From positions 5,208,001 through 5,272,000 of the forward strand of contig WWBZ02000016.1 of the NCBI GenBank assembly GCA_011503125.2: a stretch of 64,000 nt of DNA, in the 5' to 3' direction. The stretch comes from Botryosphaeria dothidea (Eukaryota > Ascomycota > Dothideomycetes > Botryosphaeriales > Botryosphaeriaceae). A program made the translations under genes and the position numbers. Of this stretch, positions 11,910 through 23,488 are shown piece after piece. The notes under the pieces are model-generated. The model made no database searches, was not told the origin of the DNA, and was given only the letters and a program-made list of their open reading frames with translations. Numbering within the stretch: position 1 is the first letter of the stretch; every line of letters starts with the position of its first letter.

Positions 11910-14116
11910 TCACCCGCTCTTGCGCCGCAGCCCAACCCGCATATGGCCCTTTCCTGTCCGGTTAGCCCGGAAGTAGTACGGCACGAACTTCAGGGTCTGT
12001 GGCACGTTCCCTCTTTCTTCCGCGCTGGGAACATCGGGCATGGGAGAGCGTTGTGGGGTCTTCAGGAATGATACAGCATCATATGCCGTGAGCGAGACGT
12101 ATTTCTCGTTGGTAGCCGGGTCCGTCTCGAGTGTCTCGGTGATCCGGCTTGTTGGGTCAAAGATGACGGACTGGTAATAAAATCAGCCGTGTCTCTCCGG
12201 CAACCATACAGTGATTCAATCTCACCTTGAAATGATCGTCAACCCAGAGGTTGTCAACATCTTCGGCGCAGTATACTAGCGGTCCTCGTGCTAATGCGAC
12301 AATGTCTTGGTTGCTGTATGGATGAGGACGAATCACTCGGGGCTTCAGAGGAATATTCAGTTCAAATTTGGAGTTGTGGTCGACCCATGTTGCCGGAACA
12401 CGCGCGTACCCATTCAGGAAGGGTACGTCCATAAGGGGGGATGGCAGCTTTTCCAGTGTCAGTATTGAGACAAGGCGTGAAGACGACTCTTTCCGACGTA
12501 CCTGCCACTCGGATGCCCAGCTCGGGATCCGTAGATTGAGGTCTACTCGAACTCCCTCTGGAGCGTGTACCTCAAACCTGATCTTTCCAGCCCAAGGCCA
12601 GTCCGAGACTTGTTTGACCGTCACGATCGAGTCTCCGACAGGTACGGTCAATGTGGCCGAACCGTACATATGCACATAAATCGACACATTCTTCCCGGCC
12701 TCATCGACCTTGGCCGTCCAAAAATACCCCCCCAGATAGCCAAGTAACCTCGCCACATTCGGGGGGCAACACGCGCAGGTAAACCACTCGGACCTCCTTG
12801 ACAAATCATTGTCACTCGACGCCAGCTGATTCACATACGTGAACGCCTTGCCATCGCAAGACATGCCCGTCAGCACGGCGTTGTAGAAGTTCAGCTCCAT
12901 CACGTCGGCAAACCGGCCGTCCGGCTGCGGCCTGCCATCAAAGCCGCCATACAACGAAGTCTGCAAAGCTGTCAGCACGCACTCTACAGAAACGCCCGAT
13001 TCCGACCGCACTTACCCTCAACATCCTCTCCGCAAGCATCATGACGCCAATCGACGCACACGTCTCGGCATAGCAGCCCCCCTCGTCCGTCCCCTGCGGC
13101 AAGAAGTAATCAATCCCAAACCCTTCCCACTGCTTGATCGCCCCGATGCCGCCCGTCAGGTACATCTTCTTCCCCACCATATTCTCCCACAGCCGCAGCA
13201 CCGCCCGGCCCAGCTCCTCCTGCCCGCTCTCGATCCCCACCAGGTCCGCGGCCGCGGTGAGGAGGTACATGGCGCGCACGCTGTGCCCCTCGATGGTCTG
13301 CTGCTCGACGATCGGCACGTGCGCCTGCTGGTACCAGTACGCGCGCCGCTGGGGGTAGTAGTGCGGGCGCTCGTTGAAGCGCTCGCCGCGCTTCTCGCTC
13401 TCGGCGTCGTAGAAGTGGCGCGAGCCGTCCGCGCCGGCGGCGTTGCCGCGCTCGTCAAGGAAGTAGGCGGCGAGCGCCAGGTGCTTGGGGTTGCGGGTGC
13501 GCTTGTACAGGCGCAGCAGGGCGAGCTCGATTTCGGGATGGCCGGGGTAGCCGTGCAGCTGGCCGGGGTGTGGGCCGAGGGTGGCATGGAGGAGGTCGAC
13601 GTACTTCTCCAGCGGGGCGAGGAGCTTGTCGTTCTTGAAGAGCTGCTCGTGCGCGAGGGCGGCCTCGACGAGGTGGCCGGCGTTGTAGAGCTCGTGGAGG
13701 TCGCGGAGGTTGGAGAAGCGCTTCTCTGGCTCGACGACGGTGAAGTGGATGTTAAGGTAGCCGTCGGGTTGTTGGGCGGAGCGGATCATGTCGACGAGCT
13801 CGTGCACGGCGGCTTCGATCTCGGCGTGCTGGTGCTCTTGCAGGAAGTAGCAGGCTCCTTCGATCCATTTGGCTACGTCCGAGTCCCAGAATAGGTGGTT
13901 CGGGATAGGGGGCACGTCGGGCTCGTCCGAGTAGGAGGGGTGCCATTTAAGCTTGAAGGCATCGTAGCGGCCGGTGTCCTTGAGGACCTTGAGCTGGTAG
14001 AGCAGGGTGTTTTGGAAGACGACTTCTCTTTTCCTGCCGCAGAAGGAGTCTGGGTCGAACTTGGTGTTGACAAAGGTTGTCTGTGGATTGTCAGTGAGTA
14101 GGTTTTGCCCCGTCAT
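11910..14116 (-). CDS. GH127 beta-L-arabinofuranosidase-like enzyme
   Basis: Glycoside hydrolase of family 127 (old DUF1680), which releases beta-L-arabinofuranose from arabinan or glycoprotein oligosaccharides. Exons 14116-13016, 12960-12226 and 12170-11910 give 698 aa. The alpha/alpha-barrel part carries DLHELYNAGHLVEAA and SRHFYDAESEKRGERFNE. Zinc-thiolate residues known from the family align with E351 and C353 (YAETCA) and C431-C432 (TCACCPPN), with the last pair holding the nucleophilic Cys. E331 in WEGFG fits the acid/base, with a few extra residues before YAETC. There is no convincing signal peptide from the chosen start, so it is probably intracellular and may act on imported oligosaccharides. 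Its start is 546 bp from the divergently transcribed sugar porter. The frame is also open upstream to 14236, beyond a 12-G run, but that extension has no conserved look. Confidence 0.9.
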
Positions 14117-14662
14117 GGTTCCAGGATCACCCCGAGATTGACAGGTGTTTGGGGGGGGGGGGTACTGGAAAATGTTCAAGGAGGATGAAATATGCTGCTT
14201 TGGCTTACACAAAGAGCTGCACGCATGGCGCGCCATTATCCCACCTTCGGCAGACCTGCTCCGGCACTCCTGCGCGCCATGCTTGATTGAGCAACAATTG
14301 CTTCATCGACGAAGCGGCAGTTGGCTCGCACGGCTCGCCGGGTAGGCGTTCAGCCCACCGCCGAAACACCCCGCGTTCGGAGGCGCTCACTCCACACGGG
14401 GCGAGGAACTCCGGTGGGCGCAGAGCGCGTGGCGCCCCCCTTCACGCCAGCCCTGTAGAGACGGGAAGTCAGCAACCAAGCAACACATCGACGCCAATGG
14501 CCAGAGCCTGAGCTGCAAGCCTCATCGGTGGCCGGCATGCGAACGGTCAAGCTCTCATAAGTACTGCGGGGATCGTCGTCAACTTCCACGGCTCCATCAG
14601 CTCGACAGAGCGTCTCCTTGTTCTTCGTTCGCAGGACTATTGTGGATCATCGGCTTCCCAAA
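14117..14662. promoter_or_regulatory. Bidirectional promoter, GH127 and sugar porter
   Basis: 546 bp between two divergent start codons, a hydrolase on one side and a sugar transporter on the other. It includes a run of twelve G at 14151-14162. I could not identify a certain XlnR/AraR- or CreA-type box by eye. Shared regulation is inferred from the arrangement only. Confidence 0.5.
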
Positions 14663-16531
14663 ATGGCAATCCTGGACAAGTTCCTGCCTCCGGGCGATCG
14701 CTACGCCGCGCTGATGTTGTATGGGATGGTCGTAAGTGAACCCACGTTTCTCAACACCGAAAAGCCAGGACGCTCATAGAGGATCAACCATCAGTTCGCG
14801 ACCTGCTTCAACGGCTATGATGCCGGGATCATGACGGTGATCCTCGCAGATAAGCAGTTCACGGACTACTACGACGTGGATGCCAACAGGCAGGGTGTCA
14901 TCGCTACCATACCATGGGCGACAACTGGTAAGGCGCTTCTCGCGTGTTCGACGTCTACAAACGCTAACATTGGGTACAGGTCTGGCCCAGGTGTTCGTGG
15001 GAGGAACTCTTGCTAACATGGTGGGCCGGCTTTGGGCGTTGCGGATTTCGATTCTGCTGATGTGCATCGGAGTGTACGCAACCCAGGAACCACCACACAC
15101 TACATCCGAACGCTAACAGCAGGCAGAGTGGTGCAGGTCGTTCCGAACACGTACGCCGTCTTGATTCTGGGCCGTCTTATCACGTAAGTCACTGAATGGG
15201 GTTCTCGAAGGCTCCGCTGACGACCAGTAGCGGCCTTGGCTTTGGCTGCGTCTACATTGCCACGAACCTCTACGTTGCTGAGTGCTCACCCGCGAAGCTG
15301 CGCGGCAGTTTTGTTGGCACGGTTTCGCAGTTTGGATATCAGCTGGGAACTTTGATAGCATTCTGGGCCGGCTACGGCATGTCGTTCCACACCTCGCCGT
15401 ACAACATTGCCTGGAGAGTATCGAACCTCATCCAGATCCCGATCGGCCTTGCCTTCGTCGTCCTCTCGTTCTGGTACCCTGAGAGTCCGCGCTGGCTCCT
15501 CGAGAAGTATCCCGACACCCCTGAGAAGTGCCTCGGAAACCTGGCAAAGATCCGGTCCGGTGCGCCGTCGGACGAGAACGTGCAGGCCGAGTTCCACGAG
15601 ATGGTTGCATCTTACGAGTTCCGCAAGCGGTACGAGCCCGGCTACCTTGGGCTCCTGAAGAACAAGGCGCTGCGCAAGCGTCTCATGTACGGATTCTACG
15701 CCACCGCACTGCAGCAGGTTGGCGGAATCGCGGCGGTGACCATGTACGCTACGCTCATCTACAAGTCGCTCGGGTGGGACAGCGGAAGCCAAGCGCTGGC
15801 CATCAACGGCATCCAGGCGGTTCTACAGTTGTTCATCGTGCTGGTCAACACATTCACGGTGGATCGGTTTGGCAGAAAGGCACTCCTGATAGCGGGATTT
15901 GCGATCCAGGCACTGGCACTGCTGATCCTGTCCAGCCTGACGACGTCCTTTCCGAACAACCAGAACAAAGCAGCGGCTGTGGTGGAAGTGGCCATGTTGT
16001 TCATTGTCGGACTGACGTACTGCTGGAGCAACGGGCCCATTGCACCGGCCATTGCATCGGAGATTTTCCCGCAGCATGTTCGCGACAAGGCTTTTGGACT
16101 CAGTCTGCTGGGCCAAACGGTTTGTTTGCTGGCATTGACGCAGCCATGGCCGCGGTTCAATGACGAAGTTGGGCCGAAGAGCTACTGGCTGCTCTTTAGC
16201 TTGAACGTGGCGGCTCTCGTGAGTGCACATGCGTAGAGACGCGACGGGACAGTGCTAACTTTGAGCAGATTTCAGTTATCTTGATTCTACCCGAAACCAA
16301 GGGTGTTTCACTCGAGCGCATGGATAAGTGAGTTGAACTCTACCTTCACCGCAGAAGACGAAGGACGCTGACATGGATACCTCCTCACTTAGAATCTTCG
16401 GCGAAATCGACGCAGTGACGGCCGGAGAGACTGAGATGGATGAGAAGATGGATCCGGGAAACCCGCGTCTCAGCGCGGAGAAGAGTGTGGTCGAGACGGG
16501 GGAGAGGCCGATGCACATTGACCGGGTGTGA
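14663..16531 (+). CDS. MFS sugar porter (hexose/pentose type)
   Basis: Plasma-membrane sugar:proton symporter of the fungal sugar porter family. Seven exons (14663-14731, 14795-14927, 14980-15073, 15127-15183, 15228-16218, 16269-16327, 16393-16531) give 513 aa. Family signatures: FNGYDAGIM in the first helix region, SGLGFGCVYIATNLYVAECSP after helix 4, YPESPRWLLEK, ALQQVGGIAAVTMYATLIY, the loop motif DRFGRK, and PETKGVSLERMDK near the C-terminus. The central TM segments are hydrophobic and regular. The first four introns cut the N-terminal helices, and the large fifth exon holds the rest. The gene is divergent from GH127 and ends 230 bp before the GT8 gene. Arabinose or an arabino-oligosaccharide is a reasonable guess for the substrate, from context only. 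Confidence 0.9.
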
Positions 16532-16761
16532 GGATGGAGGTTGGAACAGCGTTGCTAGACATTGTCGTGAATCCTAGCCTTGATGTGCTTACATCTGCGA
16601 TGTCCAGTGATGATGGTGATTTGTTGGTGTTGAGCGGAAGGCGGCGGCGATGGGGTTGCGATAAGATAAGGGCTGACGCAGGGGCAGATCGAGGCAGGAG
16701 TTCGAGGCACTTTCACGTTCACTTCGCTCCCTCTTGTTTGTGAGACGGCGGCAGCTGCAGC

Positions 16762-18053
16762 ATGCCGAACGGCACCTACACCTATTCCAAAGCCCACCTG
16801 CGCTCGCCCAGGTCCATCCATGTGCCCCCCTCCAACGCCCACCAATGGAGCCCTCGGCCGCGCTCCTGGCGCCGCTCGCGCTGTCTGACCCTCGTCGCCG
16901 TCGCCCTCCTCCTTCTCGTCTGGTACAACCACCGCGGCCATGACGCCAAACCTCGCAGCCGCCTGCCCAACGGCCTCGACGACACCGGCGTCGACTGGTC
17001 GCGCTTCGCATACACCCAGTACGCCACCAATGGCGCCTACCTCTGCAACTCCGTCATGCTGTTCGACCAGCTGCACCGCCTGGACTCCCGCGCCGACCGC
17101 GTGCTCTTCTACCCGCAGGAGTGGGACACCACCGTCGAGAGCTCCACCGACCGCGACAGCCAGCTGCTCGTGCTCGCCCGCGACACCCTGAACGTCAAGA
17201 TCGTGCCCGTGAACATGCAGAGCGTGCGCGCCGAGGGCCGCGAGGAGGACAACGAGGAGGAGACGTGGGACTTCAGCGTCAACAAGTTCCTCGCCTGGAA
17301 CCTGACCCAGTACGACCGCGTCCTGCACATCGACAGCGACGTCTTTCTGCAGCGCTCGCTCGACGACCTCTTCTTCCTGCCCGACGCCCCCGTCGCCATG
17401 CCGCGCGCCTACTGGGAGCTTCCACACACCCGCAAGCTGACGTCGCTGGTCGTGCTCCTCAAGCCCGACGCCTCCGAGTACGAGGCTCTCATGCACGCCG
17501 CCTTCACTTCCGAGGGCAACTTCCACCGCTTCGACATGGAGCTGCTCAACGAGCGCTACCGCGATTCCGCCATGGTCCTGCCCCATCGCAACCTCGCCCT
17601 GCTGACCGGCGAGTTCCGCTCGAAGGACCACACAATGTACCTCGCGAACGAGGAGGAGTACTGGGACCCGGACAAGGTGCTGGACGAGACGCGTCTGGTG
17701 CACTTCTCGGATTGGCCACTGCCCAAGCCGTGGATAATGTGGCCCACCAAGCTGCTCGCCGAGATGCTGCCCAAGTGCAGGATCCGCCCGGGCACTTCCG
17801 CTGAGAGCGGTTGTCAGGACAGGGAGATCTGGAAGGCCCTGTACGAGGACTTCCGCGTCAGGCGAAAGGTATGCCCTCCCTCTCGAGCTGTCGCTCATCC
17901 ACCAGACCGCTGACTATTTTCTAGGACGTCTGCAAGCTGCTTAGCGTCCCCGCACCCCAATGGCCCCCGCCTCCCAAGATGACCAAACCAAAGTCCAAGA
18001 CCGAAGATGCTTCGAAGCCTCGAGACCACTTCGCCCCGAAAGAGACGCCATAG
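16762..18053 (+). CDS. GT8 glycosyltransferase, type II membrane protein
   Basis: Glycogenin-like family 8 transferase of the fungal GNT1 type, likely a Golgi enzyme that adds sugar to glycoproteins or glycolipids. Exons 16762-17868 and 17925-18053 give 411 aa. A basic cytoplasmic tail (residues 1-40) precedes one hydrophobic span (about 41-55, CLTLVAVALLLLVWY), so the catalytic part should be lumenal. TQYATNGAYLCNSVMLFDQL opens the nucleotide-binding fold. D191-S-D193 in LHIDSDVFLQ is the metal-binding DXD. VHFSDWPLPKPW matches the family C-terminal motif. The second exon codes for a Pro/Lys-rich tail. The donor sugar (UDP-GlcNAc, UDP-Glc or another) cannot be decided. A complete antisense open frame across the gene is a composition effect. 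Confidence 0.85.
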
Positions 18054-18998
18054 ATCCAACTGGTACAGCACACTGCATCCATTGTCCATACTCGCATATT
18101 AGACAGCATTTTTGGGCGTTGAGGCGTTTCCCGCGTGGTAATACAACGAAAGATCTGATTTGATTCCCTCGTCCGGCCGGCTTTTCCGAGTCCTGATGAC
18201 GAGACGGTGTTCATAATGTGGCTGGCAATCGAATAGGCGAGTTTTGGATCGTGTGCACCATACCAAAGCATGAGTGAACGTCACCGGGGACCCATTGTGG
18301 CTTCTGGAAGTGGGCCACGCAGGCGATTTCATGTCCATAGCGGGCGACCGGACTTGTCTCTCGATATTGCCATTCCTCATGGAGGAATTCTCCGTGGTCA
18401 CTCGCCGGTGTATTCGACTCTTGAAGCTTGCAATCCGTGTTGTTACATTCTCCCGCCGAAAACTCCGGAGGGCGAGCAGAACTCCGATGGGCGGCTTGCG
18501 CCACCAAATTTAGCAACATGCCTGTTCAGGCACAGATCACGTCTTCACGCGGTCGGAGCCGTCGTAATTGCGGAGATGCGGGGACTCCAGGAATTTGGCA
18601 AGGCTCCCGATCCGTTTGACTTGTCTGCTGAATTTTCTCAGGTCTGCGCAGTCTTGCTGAAGGAATTCTGCTTCAGCCAACGACGCGCACTGCCTGTAGC
18701 TGCGAGTACATGCCATTCTTCGCCACCTCGCATGATTTCTGCCTATTTGTGGATACATGGTGCCATCTTTTGTGGATAAAGTCCGTACAGCAAAGTTAAC
18801 CGTTGCCCAAAAAGTTCATCGTACAATAAACACACATCCCGGTCCGGTGGGCAGTGCGCAGAATCCGGGGAAGCTTTGGCCTCAAACATCCTCGTTTATA
18901 CTCCTCTTCCATTTCGTATTTAAAGCCGCCACGTCCTGCCCGCACAGCTACCACAAAGCCCTCGTCCGGCGCCATCTTCAGCCATCAAGCCATCAACC

Positions 18999-20468
18999 AT
19001 GCATTCTGTGCTTGTTACCGCTCTGGCAGGCCTCGGTCTGGCCACGCCAATCGCGGATGTGATGCTTGACAAGAGGGCTACGGATACTGCCGTCGTCAAC
19101 CTTGCCAACAACACCGGCAACCCAAGCCACTACGCATCTGGTGTTCTGTACGGCATCCCAGACACGGCCAACCAAATTCCAGATCATTTCTACACCGATA
19201 TTGGCTTCAACTACGCCCGAGCAGGTGGCGCTCAAGTTGCGTCCCCGGGGCGCGGATGGATCTGGAATGAGTACCCGGTGCGTTCCGAAGATGACGACTG
19301 ATTTTGTGCAGAGAAATGCTGAGTATGAAAAAAATTGCAGGCCCGTTTTGCTTCGGCGCTGTCAAACTACAAGACCACGCGCAAGCATGGAGGAACTTTT
19401 ATCTTGCTCCCACATGATGTCTGGGGAGCCGACGGCACGCAAAACTCGTCCGCGCCCTACCCCGGTGATAACGGGGATTGGAGGTTCTACGACGCGTACC
19501 TCGACCGGCTGATCTCGGACCTCAAGGCCAATGGCATGACGACTTCGGCCCTGGTGTTCGACATCTGGAACGAACCCGACCTTTCGGCCTTCTGGAACCG
19601 CGACCAGGCGCAGTACCTGCAAGTTTGGGGGCGGACGTACCACAAGATCCGCGCCGCCCTGCCGAACGTGCTGATCAGCGGGCCCTCGTCGTCCAACTCG
19701 CCCACCACCAACCCGACCTGGTGGGAGGCCTTCATGTCGTTCGTGGCGTCCAACTCGTCCGTGCCCGACCAGTGGTCCTGGCACATGGAGTACGCGGGCG
19801 GCGACATGCTCGAGACGAACGGCAACCTGCAGCGCCTGCTGAACGCGCACAAGCTGCCCCGCAAGCCGCTCAACATCAACGAGTACGCCGTCTTCAACGA
19901 GGAGGTGCCCGCGGGCGCGGCCTGGTTCATCGGGCAGCTCGAGCGCGTCGACGCGCACGGCCTGCGCGGCAACTGGCTGAGCGGCGGCTCCAACGGCGGC
20001 GCCCTGCACGACTACCTCGCCTCGCTGCTCGGCAAGCCCAACGCCGGCACCAGCGCCTACGACCCGCTCGCCGGCGGCTACTGGCCCAACGGCGAGTGGC
20101 AGGTCTACCACTACTACAACACTAACATGACGGGCACCCGCCGCGGCACCACCCCCTCCGGCGACGCCAAGCTCGACGCCTACACGACTGTGGATGGCTC
20201 GACCGTCCGCACCCTCGTCGGCGTCCGCATCACCACCGGGACCTGGCAGCTGCAGTTCAACGGCCTGAGCGCCGTCGGCCTGCCCAAGAGCGGCTCGCTC
20301 AACGTGCACACCTGGGGCTTCAAGGACAATGGCCACTACGGCGAGGTCGACGGTCCCGTGGACTTGGGCTGGTACGCGCACGAGTATAGTGGGGATACTG
20401 TCACGTTCCCCATCTATCAGACGGATTCGACGACGGCGTATGCATTTGAGTTTGCTGTTGGGTCTTGA
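18999..20468 (+). CDS. Secreted GH39-type glycoside hydrolase
   Basis: Clan GH-A retaining glycosidase. It matches fungal secreted proteins usually annotated as GH39, with xylosidase-like or related activity. Exons 18999-19277 and 19341-20468 give 468 aa. Residues 1-16 form a signal peptide, and a KR pair follows at about residues 25-26. The (beta/alpha)8 landmarks are visible: GFNYARAGGAQ, GTFILLPHD, E171 in DIWNEPDLSAFW as candidate acid/base, and E274 in LNINEYAVF as candidate nucleophile. A C-terminal beta-rich part (residues about 330-468) contains VGVRITTGTWQLQ and HTWGFKDN. Several N-glycosylation sequons fit secretion. It sits alone, about 950 bp after the GT8 gene. Confidence 0.85.
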
Positions 20469-21468
20469 GTGTGTGCGAGGGAGGAAAGGGTTGCGGCGGT
20501 GGGCTTGCCGCTGGTATACATACGCGGGCTGATGATCGACGTACATATGAATATAAATTGAGATGTTGTATCTGTTGCTTGCGGTGTCTGTGGTAGCATG
20601 TTATGTTACGAGGGACGAAGAGGTCACGAGTCAAGCCGCCATCAGTGCAGATGTGATGATGCTTCAAATGGAACCAGGAGAACGGACTTCATTACGCGTT
20701 GGAGAAAACCCAACGCAAACGCACAAAAGATGCTACATAATACAAGACTTGTCGGAACAAACAAAAAGCAACAAGACGTAACTCAAACATCTAAAAATTA
20801 CAAACAAAAAAACATACATGACTCGTCGGCGTACAGAAAACAAAAAACACAAAGACACGACTAAAACGTCCTCGTGGCTGGACTCGGTCAGGGTAGTCAA
20901 CCGCCGGCAAATTCCATGTTGATGAGCAACCTCATCAAATCCGACCCAGCCAGCCTCCATTCTCCAGCTCGCTCCCTCTGCCGACTGCTGGTCGGCGCGG
21001 CGGTTCCGCCGGCGGCAGCTGGGATGGTTGGCGGTCGCCCGCCGGACGTTCTGCACGGTTCCCCGCCACATGTCCTTGGAGATCAGGTCGAATAGGGTCT
21101 GGTCACCGACCAGCCAGCGCGTGTGGGCTGGCAGTCCATCAATGATGGTCTCCAGCTTGTGAACAACAAGTTCGTCGGAAGGGGAGAAGATTTTTAGGCT
21201 CTTGAGGGCAGCCGTACCCATGGAGGTGGGCCACGTGCGGACCGATGACTTCGTAATGAATCGACGGGCAGTCATTTGGCAGACCCGGCAGTCGAAAAAA
21301 GTCCATGCCGGACCGCGGAACGACAAAGAACAGCGAGAGCACTGAGAGACGGTGCTCCCACCCCACCCACTCGATCCCCCGGCAGGCCAGCAAGCCATCA
21401 CGATGAGAGAGTAGGCCGAAGCCCAGACGATAACGTAAGCGACGGAAAAACTCATCGCCAATTAGAGA
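20469..21468. other. Intergenic or unresolved 3' part of a minus-strand gene
   Basis: A 242-aa minus-strand frame (20733-21461) covers most of this stretch. It has two or three hydrophobic segments, but its composition is uneven and no family is recognised. It could be the 3' end of the candidate membrane-protein gene to its right. Confidence 0.3.
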
Positions 21469-22087
21469 TTATTGGCCATAAAAAAACAACCGGAATTCGT
21501 GTATACAGTAAGTTTGTAACCTGGGTGGAACTGCCTTGGTAGGCCCTGGATGGGATCTGCGTAGTCCGGACAGTTGGGCCTCCCGCTGCCTTTCTTTGAG
21601 TATTTCGATCATCTCGGCTTCCTTGACCGCAGTGTAGCCCCCTTCGTTTGCCCTTTTGACGAATTGTCCACTGCCCAATCCTCCTTGAACTAAGATTGTC
21701 TTCTTATTCAGAAAGCCCGAAAAGGATTGGGAGCGTTCCTAGCAGGTACGAAATCCGGAAGAGGATCCTAAAGACTTGGTCAACTCGCAGTCGACCGGCA
21801 AACGGCATGCTCCTGAACTGGGCAGCAATCCGCAGTGCCACCCAAGCTGCCCACAAGACACCTGGGGAACCGAGCAGCAACAAGAGGGTGTGGACCGGCG
21901 GTCCCGAGCGAGCTACCAGGTAGAGGAGGCGAGCAGCAACATGCAGCAGACCGAGGTCGTCGACTGCCTGCGAACAGGCGTTGGTGGTGGTGGTGGTGGT
22001 GGTGGTGGCGGCGGCAGCGGCAGCGGCAGCGGCAGCGGAGGAGGACAACTTGGACACGTTGACCGCCCAGTCGGCAGGCCCATCCAT
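21469..22087 (-). CDS. Candidate membrane protein with Ala/Thr tract, structure unresolved
   Basis: Not recognised. A start at 22087 leads into a low-complexity Ala tract and then a Thr tract, followed by strongly hydrophobic segments (LLHVAARLLYLVA; HTLLLLLGSPGVLWAAWVAL). That frame stops at 21704. A second piece (about 21700-21517) in another frame reads KRANEGGYTAVKEAEMIEI and looks like a cytoplasmic juxtamembrane helix. A splice or frameshift must join them, but no donor/acceptor pair I tried gives both frames. The opposite strand across the repeat reads Gly/Ser and is less natural. Treat as a hypothesis. Confidence 0.3.
21981..22038. repeat. Trinucleotide tract (GGT)n followed by (GGCAGC)n
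   Basis: About nine GGT units run into alternating GGC/AGC units. On the minus strand this encodes the Ala and Thr runs of the candidate membrane protein. It is a likely length-polymorphic microsatellite. Confidence 0.85.
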
Positions 22088-23488
22088 ACCCTCACCAGTC
22101 GTGCAAAGTCGGACCGATTGCTTGTTATTGGTGAGGGTGCTTGAGCGTTGTAATCTGCAACAGATCGTGGTCGTCGGCTGATTGTGGGCTGTCCGCGGAC
22201 ACGGCGAGAGCGAGGACGACGGAAAAGGGCAGGCACGCGAAGCTCACACCCAGCCGGCAAACACAACCAAACTGTAGGGCGCCGGACCAGAGGAGCGGAG
22301 TGAGCGAGAGCCGGAGAAAGCAGGCGAGAACCGCAGGGCCTGAACAAGATTGTCTTGAGCGACTTGGTGGGACCGGACCGGGGAGGTAGAGAATGAGCGA
22401 GATGAGACTGAGCGACGCTGACGTGGATCAGAGCAGCGAGGATGGGGTGGATGAGAGAGCGAAGGTGGAGAGCGGAGGGCGCCTGCCTTGAGCTGCCGAC
22501 ACATTAAGAAGCCACCACCCAGCGTGCGCACAACAGAACCAAATTCGGCTAACGGCGCCGGCGAATGAAAGATCTTGCACTCAGCGCTTGCGCCCATCTA
22601 CCGCGCCTACAGTGAGGCTATTGCTCATGGCAACAATTCTTTCTCTGCAACTCACCTGCACATGCTAAAGTCGGTGTATTCATATCCCTGACAACTCGAG
22701 CTCCTGTCTTGAGCAGACACGAGACGCAAGTGGCCACCGCTCACCCCTGCTTTCCGACCTTATGGGCACTCAGCCTCTCAAAGCAGACCCGGCGCCTCTC
22801 CTCCCTTCCCTTCTCCAGTCTCTCGCTCAACACCTCATCGATCTCCCTCCGAGCCTCAGACATTAAGGACTCTCCCGCGGAATTCTTCCATGTCTCCAAC
22901 AATTTCTTCTCCGAAAGGCCGTTCCAATCTGACTGCGCGTCCGCATTGCTCGGGATTTATTCAGGTATCAACGCCGTGGAGCCTTCAGTGAGCGCACCCA
23001 AAGATTTCTCCCTCCAGACCATCCTACAACACGAGTTCACGCGTGGCGAAAAGCAGAGGAAGACAGCGCACCTTCGAACTGATTGGGGGTCTCAGCGGTC
23101 GAAGTAGTAGATCTATTAAACTATATTACCTTCACTGCGCCATACGGGTCTCAAAGGTCGAGTCCTACGCGGCATCTCACCGAATAGCACACTGCGACGC
23201 GCTCCATTTCTCTCAGCCGCCTCAACTAAATGCAATAGCCACCGCCAGCCAATGTTAAAGCATGCCTCCGTGAATTTTGCAGCCAGTTGGATCATTACGA
23301 ATGTCTCGAGACTGGCTATATACCAGTAGGTACGCGCGAGTCGTTGACATGGGATACGCGCTTTGCGCAGTCTTTCGGCACGGGTTGCAATTAACCTGAA
23401 AGTGCACGGCCACAATGATACATGCCCGGCCACCCATCTCTTTCCGGTTGATGTGCTACGGTAGTGCTAAGAATATGGATAGGTCAGA
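22088..23488. other. No gene supported
   Basis: A 132-aa plus-strand frame (22709-23107) and several overlapping minus-strand frames are present. None has a motif or a credible splice structure. The stretch around 22709-22860 is pyrimidine-rich on the plus strand, as in a 5' leader. Confidence 0.35.

Noticed and set aside
13283..13894. 203-aa plus-strand frame inside GH127
   Set aside because: Val/Leu/Glu/Gly-rich antisense of a conserved enzyme.
16555..17898. 447-aa minus-strand open frame over the GT8 gene
   Set aside because: Exact antisense of a well-supported gene; Val/Gly/Ala-rich composition results from G/C-rich third positions.
19362..20546. 394-aa minus-strand open frame over the GH39 gene
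   Set aside because: Antisense shadow with Val/Gly/Arg/Ala bias and no motif; the plus strand carries the catalytic motifs.
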